DNA of 64,000 bases from Exiguobacterium sp. SL-9 (GCF_004336985.1 NZ_SJUO01000001.1:558001-622000), one strand, 5' to 3'. Positions 49,929 to 59,639 are shown, numbered from the stretch's first letter. A program made the numbers and translations. The notes: generated by a model from the letters alone, not told the origin.

Positions 49929-51006
49929 AGCGTGCGAGCATCCGTTCAAGGGCGAGTGTCGCCCACTTTGTCGTCTCTTCATCGACGCGGATGATATTGA
50001 CGGGATCGGTCTCAAGCGACTCGAGCGCCCAAAGCAGATGCGGCAAATCGATGCGGTTCATCGTCAAGCACGGACACATGTACGGGTTGAGCGAGACGAT
50101 ATCTTGCTCCTGGTGCGTCGCCGCAAGTCGGTTGACCAAGTTCATCTCGGTGCCGACTGCCCACTTCGTCCCCGGCGCGCTCGCCTCGATTTGGTCGATG
50201 ATGTATGACGTCGACCCGGCCTCGTCCGCCGCCTGCACGACATCGAACGTACATTCCGGATGGACGATGATGCGTCGTTCGGGGTCGTTCTTCCGAAGTG
50301 CCTCGATTTGGGCGACGTTGAACTTCTCGTGGACCGAACAGTGCCCTTTCCACAGAATGACCCGCACGTCCTCGATGTCCCCTTCGTAGACGAGCCGTTC
50401 CCGAAGCGGGTCCCAGACGGCCATCGCTGCGAGCGGCACACCTAAGTCAAACGCCGTGTTCCGTCCGAGATGCTGGTCCGGCAAGAACAGAACCCGCTCT
50501 CCCGCCTCGAGCGCCCAATGCACGATGTCATGCGCGTTTGACGACGTGACCGTCGCGCCGCCGTTCTTTCCGACGAACGCCTTGATGGCTGCCGTCGAGT
50601 TGACGTACGTGATCGGGATGATACCGTCGCCGAACGTAACCGTCAGTTCTTCCCACGCGATCTCCGTCTGATCGATATCGGCCATGTCTGCCATCGAGCA
50701 TCCGGCCCGCATGTCCGGCAAGATGACGACCTGGTCATCGCGTGTCAGCATGTCCGCCGTCTCGGCCATGAAATGGACGCCACAGAAGACGATAAATTCA
50801 GCGTCACTCATCTGTTCGGCGAGCCGTGCGAGTTGGAGCGAATCTCCGGTCGCATCTGCGAATTGGACGACCTCGTCCTTTTGATAGTGATGGGCCGGCA
50901 AAAATAAGCTTCTGCCCAGCCGTGCTTTGATGGCTTCAATCCGTGATTCCATCTGTTCAATCGTCAAGTCAGCGTATTGTGCTGGCATCGTTCCGAGTAA
51001 TTGCAT
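49927..51006 (-). CDS. nadA: Quinolinate synthase
   Basis: This 359-residue enzyme condenses iminoaspartate with dihydroxyacetone phosphate to quinolinate, using a [4Fe-4S] cluster. Three likely ligand cysteines occur in '[11 protein letters not shown]', '[11 protein letters not shown]' and '[11 protein letters not shown]'. The length suits the B. subtilis-type NadA. ATG 51006 is 8 bases from GGGGG; that makes the gene start 38 bases inside nadC. Its cluster is presumably built with the desulfurase encoded divergently at 53327. Confidence 0.96.
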   Translation of the reverse strand: MQLLGTMPAQYADLTIEQMESRIEAIKARLGRSLFLPAHHYQKDEVVQFADATGDSLQLARLAEQMSDAEFIVFCGVHFMAETADMLTRDDQVVILPDMRAGCSMADMADIDQTEIAWEELTVTFGDGIIPITYVNSTAAIKAFVGKNGGATVTSSNAHDIVHWALEAGERVLFLPDQHLGRNTAFDLGVPLAAMAVWDPLRERLVYEGDIEDVRVILWKGHCSVHEKFNVAQIEALRKNDPERRIIVHPECTFDVVQAADEAGSTSYIIDQIEASAPGTKWAVGTEMNLVNRLAATHQEQDIVSLNPYMCPCLTMNRIDLPHLLWALESLETDPVNIIRVDEETTKWATLALERMLAR

Positions 51007-51838
51007 GTTTGATTCCCCCTACAAGATTTAGACTACAATCGAGCACCGTCACTGAATGGGTCAACTGCCCGATCGAGATGACGTCGACGCCCGAACCGCG
51101 ATACTGGGCGATCGTCTCGACGGTGATGCCGCCTGACGCCTCCGTTTTGATATGTGGCGGGACGAGCGCGCGCCACGACTTCAACTCTTCCGGCGTCCGG
51201 TTGTCGAACATGATGATGTCCGCGTTCGCCGCAATCGCCTCATGCAATTGTTCGAGCGTCTCGACCTCGACTTCGACAGGCGTCGTATGACCGGCCAGCG
51301 TCCGTGCGCGCTCAACCGCGTTCGTGATGCCGCCGAGTGCCGTGATGTGGTTGTCTTTGATCATGATGGCATCATCGAGCCGGAGCCGATGGTTCTTTCC
51401 CCCACCCGAACGGACGGCATGCTTCTCGAGCATGCGGAGCCCCGGCGTCGTCTTCCGCGTGTCCGTGACGGCGATCGTCGGGTCATCGAGGCGTTCGACA
51501 CAGCGCCGGGTCATCGTCGCAATCCCGCTCAAATGCTGGACGAGGTTCAACAGCACACGCTCCGTCTCAAGGAGCGTCCGCGTCTTGCCGCGCAAAACAA
51601 AAAGCGCGTCACCGGCCACAACGTCCGTACCGTCCGGCTGACATGACTCGACGACGAAACGCTGTAACTGCGCTAGTTCAAGGACGACGTCCATGCCGCA
51701 GAAGACCCCGTCTGCTTTGGCGCTGATCGTGGCGAGGGACGTCTCGCGGTGGTCAATCAATGCACTCGAGGCGTCCCCGAAACCGATGTCTTCATGTAAA
51801 AATGCTATCAACTGTTCGCGTAATGCGATTTTGTTCAT
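50969..51838 (-). CDS. nadC: Nicotinate-nucleotide pyrophosphorylase (quinolinate phosphoribosyltransferase)
   Basis: This 289-residue enzyme makes nicotinate mononucleotide from quinolinate and PRPP. It opens '[20 protein letters not shown]'. '[14 protein letters not shown]', '[12 protein letters not shown]', '[18 protein letters not shown]' and '[10 protein letters not shown]' are the family motifs. ATG 51838 is 6 bases from GGAGG. The gene overlaps nadB by 47 bases and nadA by 38 bases, in different frames. Confidence 0.97.
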   Translation of the reverse strand: MNKIALREQLIAFLHEDIGFGDASSALIDHRETSLATISAKADGVFCGMDVVLELAQLQRFVVESCQPDGTDVVAGDALFVLRGKTRTLLETERVLLNLVQHLSGIATMTRRCVERLDDPTIAVTDTRKTTPGLRMLEKHAVRSGGGKNHRLRLDDAIMIKDNHITALGGITNAVERARTLAGHTTPVEVEVETLEQLHEAIAANADIIMFDNRTPEELKSWRALVPPHIKTEASGGITVETIAQYRGSGVDVISIGQLTHSVTVLDCSLNLVGGIKHAITRNDASTIR

Positions 51839-53231
51839 TAGAAGCCTCCGTTCTCATGACGGCATGGGCCAAAAGGCGTGCCGCTTTCAGACTCAACGTC
51901 TGTTCACTTAATTGTCTTGACACGTGTTTCGTCTGTGGCAGTTCATGGGTATTTTCTAAGAAACTTGTGATGTCGCCAATCTGGGGCGAGATGGTCAACC
52001 ATTTCCCAATCTGTTGCCGATAGCGGCTGAACAGATCAACCGATATCTCGTATACGGTCGTCTCGTCTACCGTGAACGGCTTCTCCTTCTCCTCTACCGT
52101 CACCGCTGCCGCCACCCGCTTCCCGAACACCCAGCATTCGAGTAACGAATTTGACGCGAGTCGATTCATCCCATGGACACCCGAATCGGCGACCTCACCG
52201 ACCGCATACAACCCAGCGACGGACGTACGACCGTCGGCATCGACGTCGACACCACCCATATGGAAATGGAGTCCGGGCCGTACCGGGATGCGGCGGATGT
52301 CGATTCCGTGCATGTCACATGTCGCCACCAGTTTCGGGAACCGTTCCTTGATCCGCTCGACGCGGCTCGTGTCCAAGTAGACGGGACCGTCATGACGCGT
52401 GAGTGTCCGAGCGACCTCGTCTCTCGGGGCGAGGCTTCCGAGCGGATGGTGGGCCATCACAGGACGTCCTGACGAATCGACGAGCATCGCTCCAGCTCCG
52501 CGCAGCGCTTCCGTCACGAGATGAGGCGAATCGACCGCGAGCAGCGTCGGATGGAACTGAATCCGCGACAAGTTTGTCAGTCGGGCCCCGACCTCTTCCG
52601 CTAAGACGAGCCCGTCCCCTGTGACCGAGCGACAATTCGACGTCCAGTCGATGAGTCCACCGATGCCCCCAGTCGCCAAGACGACGGCGCCGGCCTGGAC
52701 GTGAAGGCGCGTCTCACCGTTGTAACCGGTCGCGCCACTGACGCAGCCATCTGTCTTCACCAACGTATCAATCAAGACGTGTTCCATGACGGTCACATTG
52801 TCTGGCAATTGTCGACGAAGCGTCGCCATCACGTGACGCCCGGTCTCGTCCCCACCGACGTGAAAGATTCGGTTCATCCCATGTGCCCCTTCACGGCCGA
52901 CGGCATATGCAGCACCGTCCCGATCAAAGACGACTCCGAAGCGCTCCAAATCGCCAATCGCGCTCCGTCCTTCTTCGACGAGCATATACACTCGTTCAGG
53001 AATGGCTGCCATCTTCGAGGCGACGAGCGTATCCCGCTCATGATCGACGCTCGACGGCTCCAAATACGAGCTCGCAATCCCGCCTTGGGCCATGTCCGAG
53101 TTCGCCCTTGTTACTTCGCGCTTGGAGACGAGCAAGACGTTCAACGTTTGAGGCAAATGGAGCGCGACTGTCACCGCGGCCAAGCCGGCCCCGATAATCA
53201 ACACATCGACCCTTTCTAACTGTAAAGACAT
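51792..53231 (-). CDS. nadB: L-aspartate oxidase
   Basis: This 479-residue flavoenzyme oxidises aspartate to iminoaspartate, first step of NAD synthesis. The FAD site is 'VLIIGAGLAAVTVALHL'; 'ANSDMAQGGIASS' and 'GMNRLASNSLLECWVFGKR' are characteristic. The conserved catalytic region 'FHMGGVDVDADGRTSVAGLYAVGE' lies near residue 330 (shown in part). It is shorter than E. coli NadB (about 540) but near the Bacillus length. It is the first gene of nadBCA, divergent from the desulfurase-niaR pair. Confidence 0.97.
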   Translation of the reverse strand: MSLQLERVDVLIIGAGLAAVTVALHLPQTLNVLLVSKREVTRANSDMAQGGIASSYLEPSSVDHERDTLVASKMAAIPERVYMLVEEGRSAIGDLERFGVVFDRDGAAYAVGREGAHGMNRIFHVGGDETGRHVMATLRRQLPDNVTVMEHVLIDTLVKTDGCVSGATGYNGETRLHVQAGAVVLATGGIGGLIDWTSNCRSVTGDGLVLAEEVGARLTNLSRIQFHPTLLAVDSPHLVTEALRGAGAMLVDSSGRPVMAHHPLGSLAPRDEVARTLTRHDGPVYLDTSRVERIKERFPKLVATCDMHGIDIRRIPVRPGLHFHMGGVDVDADGRTSVAGLYAVGEVADSGVHGMNRLASNSLLECWVFGKRVAAAVTVEEKEKPFTVDETTVYEISVDLFSRYRQQIGKWLTISPQIGDITSFLENTHELPQTKHVSRQLSEQTLSLKAARLLAHAVMRTEASNEQNRITRTVDSIFT

Positions 53232-53261
53232 CTGTATATCACCTGTTTTTCATATGTAATG

Positions 53262-53290
53262 TTGACTTGTAAACTAGTTTCGCATAATTT
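53262..53290 (+). promoter_or_regulatory. Promoter of the nad-locus desulfurase, with a central palindrome
   Basis: Plus strand: -35 TTGACT (53262-53267), 17-base spacer, -10 TAATTT (53285-53290). The spacer contains the perfect 10-base palindrome AAACTAGTTT (53271-53280), in the gap shared with divergent nadB. It is a candidate NiaR/NadR operator; the exact motif cannot be confirmed here. Confidence 0.5.
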
Positions 53291-53326
53291 TGTGAAGAAG
53301 ACAACATGAGAAAAGGGGAACTTACG

Positions 53327-54457
53327 ATGAACCGTTACTTTGATTATGCGGCGACGCACCCGATGACAAAATCCGCTCTCGACCATTACGTGGCGATGGC
53401 ACGAAACGTATACGGTAACCCGTCTTCCCTCCACACACACGGCTATATGGCTGAGGATTACTTGACCGAGTCCCGACGGTTGTTGAAGCAGGCGCTCGGA
53501 CTCGACATGCTCCGCGGCAAGCTCCTCTTCACCGGGAGTGGCTCCGAGAGCAACTATATCGCCCTCACGAGTCTCCGGAAACGTATGAAAGGACGTGAAG
53601 TCATCACATCGTGGCAAGAGCACGACTCGGTCGCCCTCCTCCTCGACGAGTGGGAAGCCGAAGGCGTAACCGTCCACCGCCTGAAACTGAAGAACGGGCG
53701 GTTCGACCACGAGACGTTCACGCATCTGCTCGATCGGGATATCGGGCTCGTCACGTTTCAACACGTCAACTCGGACACCGGTTGGACACTACCGCTCCAC
53801 AAGATCCTGTGCCAATTGAAATATAAGAAAGTGCTGTTCCACGTCGACGGCGTCCAGGCGCTCGGCAAGATTCCGGTTTCCGTCGACGGCATCGACGCCT
53901 ACTCGTTCAGCGCCCATAAAGTCGGGGGACCGAAAGGCGTCGGGGGACTCTATATGGAACGGCTGTTACCCCCACCTTATTATCCGGGACATCATCAGTA
54001 CGGCATCCGACCCGGGACGGTCGACGTGCCCGGCATCTGCGCTTTTGTCAAAGCGTTCACTGACCGTCATGAACAACGGACACGTCATGAAAGAAATTTC
54101 TTAGCGTTTCGTGCTATCTTGAAAGAGAAGACATCGTCTTACGTAAAATGGCTCGAGTTCGACCAGCAGAGCCCTGCCATCTTCTCGTTCGTCTCGAACA
54201 AGCGGGACGGACAATGGTGGATGACCGAACTAGACGGACTCGGGTTCCAAGTTTCAGCGGGGTCAGCTTGTCGGGCCGGCCAAAACGGACCGAACCGGAT
54301 GCTCGAGTCGCTCGGCTATGAAACGAGCGCCTGCCACGGACTCGTCCGCATTTCTTTCGGCGAAGATACGACCGTCGAGGCTACGACGGCACTCGCCGAA
54401 GCCATCGTCACTTTAGCAAGGAGAGTTGGATCTTATGAACAAACGCTTAGCCGGTGA
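53327..54457 (+). CDS. nifS: Cysteine desulfurase of the NAD locus (NifS/NadS-type)
   Basis: This 376-residue PLP enzyme supplies sulfur for the NadA cluster in B. subtilis, where its gene is likewise divergent from nadB. 'YFDYAATHPM' opens it, 'SFSAHKVGGPKGVGG' carries the PLP lysine, and 'SAGSACRAGQNGPNRML' the reactive cysteine. ATG 53327 is 8 bases from AAAGGGG. It overlaps niaR by 23 bases. It is distinct from the YrvO-like desulfurase at 19866. Confidence 0.94.
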   Translation: MNRYFDYAATHPMTKSALDHYVAMARNVYGNPSSLHTHGYMAEDYLTESRRLLKQALGLDMLRGKLLFTGSGSESNYIALTSLRKRMKGREVITSWQEHDSVALLLDEWEAEGVTVHRLKLKNGRFDHETFTHLLDRDIGLVTFQHVNSDTGWTLPLHKILCQLKYKKVLFHVDGVQALGKIPVSVDGIDAYSFSAHKVGGPKGVGGLYMERLLPPPYYPGHHQYGIRPGTVDVPGICAFVKAFTDRHEQRTRHERNFLAFRAILKEKTSSYVKWLEFDQQSPAIFSFVSNKRDGQWWMTELDGLGFQVSAGSACRAGQNGPNRMLESLGYETSACHGLVRISFGEDTTVEATTALAEAIVTLARRVGSYEQTLSR

Positions 54458-54974
54458 AGAACGCCGGCGCACGTTACTGGAAATGATTGAACAGAGTTCC
54501 GAGCCGATCACCGGCTCCGAGCTCGCCCGCCGTGTCGCCGTCAGTCGACAAGTCGTCGTCCAAGACTTGTCGCTCTTGAAGGCGAAGGGTCATCAAATCG
54601 TCGCGACCGCCCGCGGGTACGTCTATTTACCGGGTGAGGCGTCACCGTCCTCCTACACCCGTAAAATCGTCTGTCGTCACGAGGCCGAGGCCATGGAGAC
54701 CGAAATGAACGCCATCGTCGACGAAGGTGTCACCATTCGCGACGTCATCATCGATCATCCGGTCTACGGGTCATTGACGGGCCAACTGATGGTGAAGAGC
54801 CGCCGCGACGTCCGTGCTTTCCTCGAACGGGTCGAGGCGAACCAGGCCGCCCCGCTGTCGCATTTGACGGGTGGGTTGCATATCCATACGCTCGAGGCCG
54901 ATAGTGAAGACGCCATCGATGCCGCCGTCTCGGAACTCGAGCGGCTCGGTGTCCTCGTCTCCGAGCTCGACTAA
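54435..54974 (+). CDS. niaR: NAD biosynthesis repressor NiaR (NadR/YrxA)
   Basis: This 179-residue regulator has an N-terminal winged helix-turn-helix ('ITGSELARRVAVSRQVVVQDLSLLKAKG'-type sequence) and a C-terminal 3H domain with conserved histidines in 'CRHEAEAME', 'IIDHPVYGSLTG' and 'LSHLTGGLHIHTLEA'. In B. subtilis it represses nadBCA and nifS when nicotinic acid is present. ATG 54435 is 11 bases from AAGGAG, a long spacing that suggests coupling to the overlapping desulfurase. A terminator follows. Confidence 0.95.
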   Translation: MNKRLAGEERRRTLLEMIEQSSEPITGSELARRVAVSRQVVVQDLSLLKAKGHQIVATARGYVYLPGEASPSSYTRKIVCRHEAEAMETEMNAIVDEGVTIRDVIIDHPVYGSLTGQLMVKSRRDVRAFLERVEANQAAPLSHLTGGLHIHTLEADSEDAIDAAVSELERLGVLVSELD

Positions 54975-55005
54975 GATGTCACAAATACGTGACATCTTTT
55001 CTTTT
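54974..55005 (+). terminator. niaR terminator
   Basis: The stem AGATGTCAC/GTGACATCT with loop AAATAC is followed by TTTTCTTTT. Confidence 0.9.
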
Positions 55006-55079
55006 GCTTTCGCCTCATGTTCGTTATACTGATGGATGGAATGCATCCTGTACAAAATTTGGAAAGGGGGGAAACGGTC

Positions 55080-55661
55080 ATGTGGCACTTTCTCGAGCAA
55101 CTGTTGCTCGGGTGCGGCGTCTTCAGCGTCCCGCTCGGCATCTTCATCCAACTCATCCCGAACGAGCTCGTGCTCGCTTACGGGGGCTACTTGACCGGTT
55201 CCCTCGACGTCTCGTTCCTGTTCGTCTTCCTGCTTGCCTGGTCGGCGTTCGTCATCAGTCAAATCGTCCTGTATGGGATCGGCCGCTACGGGGGACGCCC
55301 TGTCGCGCTCCGTCTCTATCGGTCGTTCCGCATCAGCGAGGCGAAACAACGCCGCGCCGAGACTTGGTTCGAGACGTACGGTGCCTGGATTGTCTGTCTG
55401 AGCGTCATTTGGCGTCAGCTGTTCGCCGTCAGCGCCGGCGTCATGCGGTTATCGTTCCGTAAGTTTTTGACGGTGACCGTCGTCATCTTCGCCGTCTGGT
55501 CGTTCCTCTTCGTCAAACTCGGGATGATGCTCGGCAGTAATTGGCGTCAAATCGGCGAGGTCACCCACGGGTTCTTGCCGTATGTTGGGATCGGGATCGG
55601 GCTGTTCTTCCTCGTCCGCTACGTCCGCACGAATCCACGGCTATTTAAAAAGTCAGCTTGA
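55080..55661 (+). CDS. DedA-family (SNARE-associated type) membrane protein
   Basis: This 193-residue protein has about five hydrophobic stretches (roughly 8-24, 45-65, 100-120, 125-145 and 165-183). Features of the DedA/VTT fold include 'GIFIQLIPNELVLAYGGYL' at the start, 'GIGRYGGRPVALRLYRSFRISEAK', and 'RQLFAVSAGVMRLSFRKFL'. DedA proteins flip phospholipids or undecaprenyl phosphate carriers, depending on the member. A ribosome-binding site GGGGGG is 8 bases before ATG 55080; earlier ATGs have none. Its own terminator follows. Confidence 0.85.
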   Translation: MWHFLEQLLLGCGVFSVPLGIFIQLIPNELVLAYGGYLTGSLDVSFLFVFLLAWSAFVISQIVLYGIGRYGGRPVALRLYRSFRISEAKQRRAETWFETYGAWIVCLSVIWRQLFAVSAGVMRLSFRKFLTVTVVIFAVWSFLFVKLGMMLGSNWRQIGEVTHGFLPYVGIGIGLFFLVRYVRTNPRLFKKSA

Positions 55662-55688
55662 GCAGATGCGCTCGAGCTGACTTTTTTT
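55651..55688 (+). terminator. Terminator after the DedA-like gene
   Basis: The stem AGTCAGCT-TGAGC/GCTCG-AGCTGACT is followed by seven T. The gene's stop codon lies in the hairpin. Confidence 0.9.
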
Positions 55689-55785
55689 GAATAGAGGGAA
55701 AAACGGATACGGTACCGAATAGAGAGTAGTGAGGAAAGCGTTTTTTTCTCGGAATAGAGATACCACCTTCAAAGGAGGAATTACC

Positions 55786-56562
55786 ATGTTCCATCGTCGA
55801 AAAACGTACACCATCCGTCCTGAACGCTTAGATGAATTCACCGAGTTTTTCCATACATACCTGTATCCGATTCAGGTATCGCACGGCGCCCGTCTCGTCG
55901 GTCGTTGGGTGACCGACGACAAGAGCGAGGTCATGGCCCTATGGGAATACCGTGACCGCGAGCACTATGAACAAGTCGAACGCGATTATCGCTCGAGCGG
56001 CTTGCGCCGTGAGGCGATGAAGAAGCGAGCCCGTCTCGGAAAAGATTTATATATTAAGTCGAGCGAAGAATTCATGATGCCGACCGGTCACTATACGCCA
56101 CCGCGTACAATCGTCTCCGTGACCGCCTACGTCACGAACGAGGCCGGTGAAGTATTGCTCGTCCAGAACACGCACCGGAGCGACACGTACGAGATGCCGG
56201 GTGGTCAAGTCGAAGAGCATGAGTCGATTGTCGAGGCCGTGCACCGCGAAGTGAAAGAAGAGACCGGGGTCGACATCGAAGTCGAGGGCATCACCGGTAT
56301 CTACCAAAACGTCTCCTCGCGCGTCCTCTGCGTCACATTCCGCGCCCGCTATGTCTCCGGCGACTTGCAACCACAAGCAGGCGAGACACAAGAAGTCGGC
56401 TTCTTCAAAGTCGATGCGTCGAACGTCGGTGACTATATCAAACGGGATCACTTCCAGATGCGTCTCGTCGATGCAATCGACCCGACGTATATGCCGCACG
56501 CCATCTACAAAGTCCGGCCATACGAACTGCTCGAACGTGTCGAGCGCCATCATACCGTCTAA
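55786..56562 (+). CDS. NIPSNAP-domain and Nudix hydrolase fusion protein
   Basis: This 258-residue cytoplasmic protein joins two domains. Residues 1-95 resemble NIPSNAP: 'YTIRPERLDEFTEFFHTYL' and 'LVGRWVTDDKSEVMALWEY'. From residue 108 comes a Nudix domain with a perfect Nudix box at 140-162: G-x5-E, x7, then REVKEETGV, the magnesium-binding glutamates. Nudix enzymes hydrolyse NDP-linked compounds; the substrate is unknown. ATG 55786 is 7 bases from GGAGG; earlier codons lack one. The stop precedes a perfect bidirectional terminator. Confidence 0.87.
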   Translation: MFHRRKTYTIRPERLDEFTEFFHTYLYPIQVSHGARLVGRWVTDDKSEVMALWEYRDREHYEQVERDYRSSGLRREAMKKRARLGKDLYIKSSEEFMMPTGHYTPPRTIVSVTAYVTNEAGEVLLVQNTHRSDTYEMPGGQVEEHESIVEAVHREVKEETGVDIEVEGITGIYQNVSSRVLCVTFRARYVSGDLQPQAGETQEVGFFKVDASNVGDYIKRDHFQMRLVDAIDPTYMPHAIYKVRPYELLERVERHHTV

Positions 56563-56564
56563 AC

Positions 56565-56600
56565 AAAAGGAGGGACCGCCGGTTGGCGGTCCCTCCTTTT
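56565..56600. terminator. Bidirectional terminator
   Basis: A near-perfect 16-base-pair stem (AAAAGGAGGGACCGCC/GGCGGTCCCTCCTTTT) with a short loop, ended by T on both strands. Confidence 0.95.
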
Positions 56601-56606
56601 GTTCGT

Positions 56607-57893
56607 TTACGCTTGTTCGACCGGTTCGGATTGCCCCGTCTCGACGAGCAATTTGCGAATCCGACGCTTTTCGACGTGGAGAACGGTGAACGTCATGTCA
56701 TCATACGTGACACGCGCACCTTTCTCTGGAATGTCACCTAACAGTTCGACGATCCAACCACCCATCGTGTTGGCATCTACTTCAGGTTCTTTAATTCCCA
56801 TCTCATCAGCAAACTCATCGACATCCATGTCGGCCATACACTCGTAGACGCCGTCACGAAGTCGTCTTAAATAGACGATCGATTCGTCGTGCTCGTCCCA
56901 AATATCTCCGACGAGCTCCTCGAGCATATCTTCGAGTGTGATCAGGCCGGCCGTCCCGCCGAATTCGTCGAGGACGACAGCCATGTGCGATTGTTTTTGC
57001 TGGAGCACAGGAAGCAGCTCAATCAATTTTGTCTGCGGCGATACATACGTGAGCGGACGAATGAGTGAACGCACGTCCGTCACTTCATCACGCATCATCG
57101 AACGAAGGAAATCACGTTCTGACAACACCCCGATGACGTTGTCAATCGAGTCTTTATACACCGGTAGACGCGAATGTCCACCGCTAAAGATCGTGTCTTT
57201 GATCTCTTCGAGCGTATCGTCGATGTCGACGGCGAGGATATCGATCCGCGGCGTCAACACGTCGTCGACGGTGATGTCGTTGAAGGCAAAGGCGCTATGC
57301 ACGAGTTCCGCTTCGGTCTCGCCGAGCACCCCTTCTTCTTCTCCCATATCGACGAGCACTTTCAACTCTTCTTCCGTCACTGACGGCTCTTTATCGTTCA
57401 TCCCGATCATACGGAGCACCAACTTCTTCAACCCGGTAAAGATCATCGTCACCGGTTTCAAGACTTTGACGAGGAAGATGAGAATACCACTGATGAGAAG
57501 TGAGTACTTCTCCGCAAACTCTTTCGCAAGCGACTTCGGTAAAATCTCACCGAAAATCAAGATGACGATGGTCGTCGCGAACGTCGAGATGACGAGCCCG
57601 GTACCGCCCGAGTAGATGCTCGTGGCGATCGCCGTCGACACTGTCGCGGCACCGATGTTGACGATGTTGTTCCCGACGAGGATCGTCGAGAGCGTGTCGT
57701 CGAACCGGTCGACGAGGTGGAGGACGCGCTTGGCGCCCTTGTCCCCGTCCTCACTCATGCGAATCATTCGAACACGGTTCACACTCGAGAGCGCGGTCTC
57801 GGCAGAAGAGAAGAAAGCTGACAACATAACTAAAACTGCATAAAGAATTAAACTAGACGAGGGCACAGGGTCCACGTTTACTTCACACTCCAT
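56607..57893 (-). CDS. CNNM/CorC-family ion transport protein (DUF21 and CBS domains)
   Basis: This 428-residue membrane protein has a DUF21 transmembrane domain (residues 12-200, with 'FFSSAETALSSVNRVRM' and 'LVGNNIVNIGAATVSTA'), a CBS pair (about 210-330, 'VDDVLTPRIDILAVDID' and 'HMAVVLDEFGGTAGLITLEDML'), and a C-terminal CorC/HlyC domain. Such proteins are linked to Mg and Co efflux. The start is uncertain: the ATG at 57893 has no ribosome-binding site, and a GTG at 57875 lies 12 bases from GGAG. Confidence 0.9.
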   Translation of the reverse strand: MECEVNVDPVPSSSLILYAVLVMLSAFFSSAETALSSVNRVRMIRMSEDGDKGAKRVLHLVDRFDDTLSTILVGNNIVNIGAATVSTAIATSIYSGGTGLVISTFATTIVILIFGEILPKSLAKEFAEKYSLLISGILIFLVKVLKPVTMIFTGLKKLVLRMIGMNDKEPSVTEEELKVLVDMGEEEGVLGETEAELVHSAFAFNDITVDDVLTPRIDILAVDIDDTLEEIKDTIFSGGHSRLPVYKDSIDNVIGVLSERDFLRSMMRDEVTDVRSLIRPLTYVSPQTKLIELLPVLQQKQSHMAVVLDEFGGTAGLITLEDMLEELVGDIWDEHDESIVYLRRLRDGVYECMADMDVDEFADEMGIKEPEVDANTMGGWIVELLGDIPEKGARVTYDDMTFTVLHVEKRRIRKLLVETGQSEPVEQA

Positions 57894-57908
57894 TTCATTA
57901 ATAAAAGA

Positions 57909-59198
57909 TTATTCGACAAATTCGAATTCAAAGTCTAAGATGGCGACGACGCTACCGTCTTCGGCACCCAACTTGCGAAGGTCGTCATCGACGCCCATTT
58001 GACGCATTTGACGCGCGAAGCGTTTAATCGATTCGTCGTGATCGAAGTTCGTCATCTTGAAGAGCTTCTCGATGCGAGGCCCCGTGATCACGAAGCGTTC
58101 GTATTCATCGACATGAATCTGATACCCTTTCTCTTCCTTCTCGTAACGATAAACGACACGTGGTGTGGCCGTTTTCTCTTCGAGCTCTTCGAGTGGGAAC
58201 TCAGGTGTCGAGTCCACGAGATTAGCTACTTCGATGAGTAGGTTGCGGAGTCCTTCTTTGGCGAGTGCCGAAATCGGGAAGACTTTGACGTCATCTCCGA
58301 TTTTCTTTTGGAACTCTTCCAATAATTCCGGCGCATCCGGCATGTCCATCTTGTTGGCGACAACAATTTGCGGACGCTCGAGGAGGCGCAAGTTGTACGA
58401 CTCGAGCTCGCGGTTGATCGTCGTATAGTCTTCGAACGGGTCGCGTCCTTCCATGCCGCTCATATCGATCATGTGGACGATGACTTTCGTCCGCTCGATG
58501 TGACGCAAGAATTGGTGACCAAGACCGACGCCTTGGCTCGCCCCTTCGATGAGTCCAGGAAGATCCGCCATGACAAAGTCACGGTCGTCCGCTGTCTTGA
58601 CGACACCGAGGTTCGGTGTGATCGTCGTGAAGTGGTACGCGCCGATTTTTGGGCGTGCCGACGAAACGACTGACAAGAGCGTCGATTTCCCGACTGACGG
58701 GAATCCGACGAGACCGACGTCAGCAAGCAATTTCAACTCAAGACGCAATTCGCGTTCTTGACCTGGCTCGCCGTTCTCGGCGATCTCTGGTGCCGGGTTG
58801 GCTGGCGTCGCGAAACGACAGTTCCCGCGACCACCGCGGCCGCCTTTGGCGATCGTGGCCCGTTGGCCGTGCTCGGTAAGGTCGGCGATGACCGTATCCG
58901 TCGATGCATCGAACACGATTGTGCCTGGTGGGACTTTGACGACGAGCGGCTTCGCTTTTCGTCCGTGCATGCCTTTCGACATCCCTTTTTCACCATCGTG
59001 GGCGATAAATTTTTTCGAGAAGCGGAAATCTACGAGCGTGCGCAATCCTTCTTCTACTTCGAATACGACGTCACCACCGTGACCGCCGTCTCCTCCTGCT
59101 GGTCCACCGTCTGGAACATACTTCTCGCGGCGGAACGCAACCATCCCTTTACCGCCGTCTCCAGCTTTTACAAAAATATTAACCTGATCGACAAACAT
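57909..59198 (-). CDS. obg: Ribosome-associated GTPase Obg (CgtA)
   Basis: This 429-residue GTPase assists 50S assembly and stress responses. The glycine-rich Obg fold (1-158) contains '[21 protein letters not shown]'-type sequence, the G domain has G1 '[10 protein letters not shown]' near 165, G3 'DLPGLI', G4 'NKMD', and G5 'ISA'. The C-terminal OCT domain ends the protein. The start abuts the Spo0B-like stop, and GGAGGGG lies upstream inside that gene. In Bacillus the same spo0B-obg coupling exists. Confidence 0.98.
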   Translation of the reverse strand: MFVDQVNIFVKAGDGGKGMVAFRREKYVPDGGPAGGDGGHGGDVVFEVEEGLRTLVDFRFSKKFIAHDGEKGMSKGMHGRKAKPLVVKVPPGTIVFDASTDTVIADLTEHGQRATIAKGGRGGRGNCRFATPANPAPEIAENGEPGQERELRLELKLLADVGLVGFPSVGKSTLLSVVSSARPKIGAYHFTTITPNLGVVKTADDRDFVMADLPGLIEGASQGVGLGHQFLRHIERTKVIVHMIDMSGMEGRDPFEDYTTINRELESYNLRLLERPQIVVANKMDMPDAPELLEEFQKKIGDDVKVFPISALAKEGLRNLLIEVANLVDSTPEFPLEELEEKTATPRVVYRYEKEEKGYQIHVDEYERFVITGPRIEKLFKMTNFDHDESIKRFARQMRQMGVDDDLRKLGAEDGSVVAILDFEFEFVE

Positions 59199-59639
59199 TT
59201 AATTCCCCTCCTTTATAACGAACGTAGAACACTCTACTGTCTGCTCGTACACTTCGTCTGACGTGAACACGCCATCCGGCACATGACCGAAGACGCGGAC
59301 CATCAGTCCGTCCGTGAACGTCACATGAATCGGTCCATCCGTTCCTGACAGAAGACGGACAAGCTTGTCCGCCACGCGCGCGTCGTCGAGCGACACGCGG
59401 TCGGCCGACACCTTGTAGGTCAACCGTCCTTCCCAATTCGCTTGCATGAGGACGAGACTCGTCGTCGGCAAATCCAAGCGAATAAGCGCACTCTCCTCGT
59501 CGGCGTGCTGACGATATCGCTCGTACAGCTCCTCGAGTCTATCAGGCTCGAGCGCCGCATACAAGGAGATCATCTGAAGCCGATTCATCCATTCGTGACG
59601 GACGGTCGATAATAGTTTCAGTGCTGCCTGTGAGTTCAT
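59199..59639 (-). CDS. Spo0B-like phosphotransferase domain protein
   Basis: This 146-residue protein sits between rpmA and obg, the exact site of spo0B in Bacillus. Its start 'LLSTVRHEWMNRLQMI' matches the Spo0B helical hairpin with the phospho-accepting histidine (His15 here). The C-terminal domain is weakly similar and the protein is about 45 residues shorter than B. subtilis Spo0B (192). It may be a diverged relic that keeps the histidine, or a phosphorelay component with a non-sporulation partner. Its stop is immediately followed by the obg start. Confidence 0.82.
   Translation of the reverse strand: MNSQAALKLLSTVRHEWMNRLQMISLYAALEPDRLEELYERYRQHADEESALIRLDLPTTSLVLMQANWEGRLTYKVSADRVSLDDARVADKLVRLLSGTDGPIHVTFTDGLMVRVFGHVPDGVFTSDEVYEQTVECSTFVIKEGN

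Noticed and set aside
50969-51838. Frameshift in the nadBCA overlap
   Set aside because: Each gene has its own ribosome-binding site and complete domains, so the overlaps are genuine.
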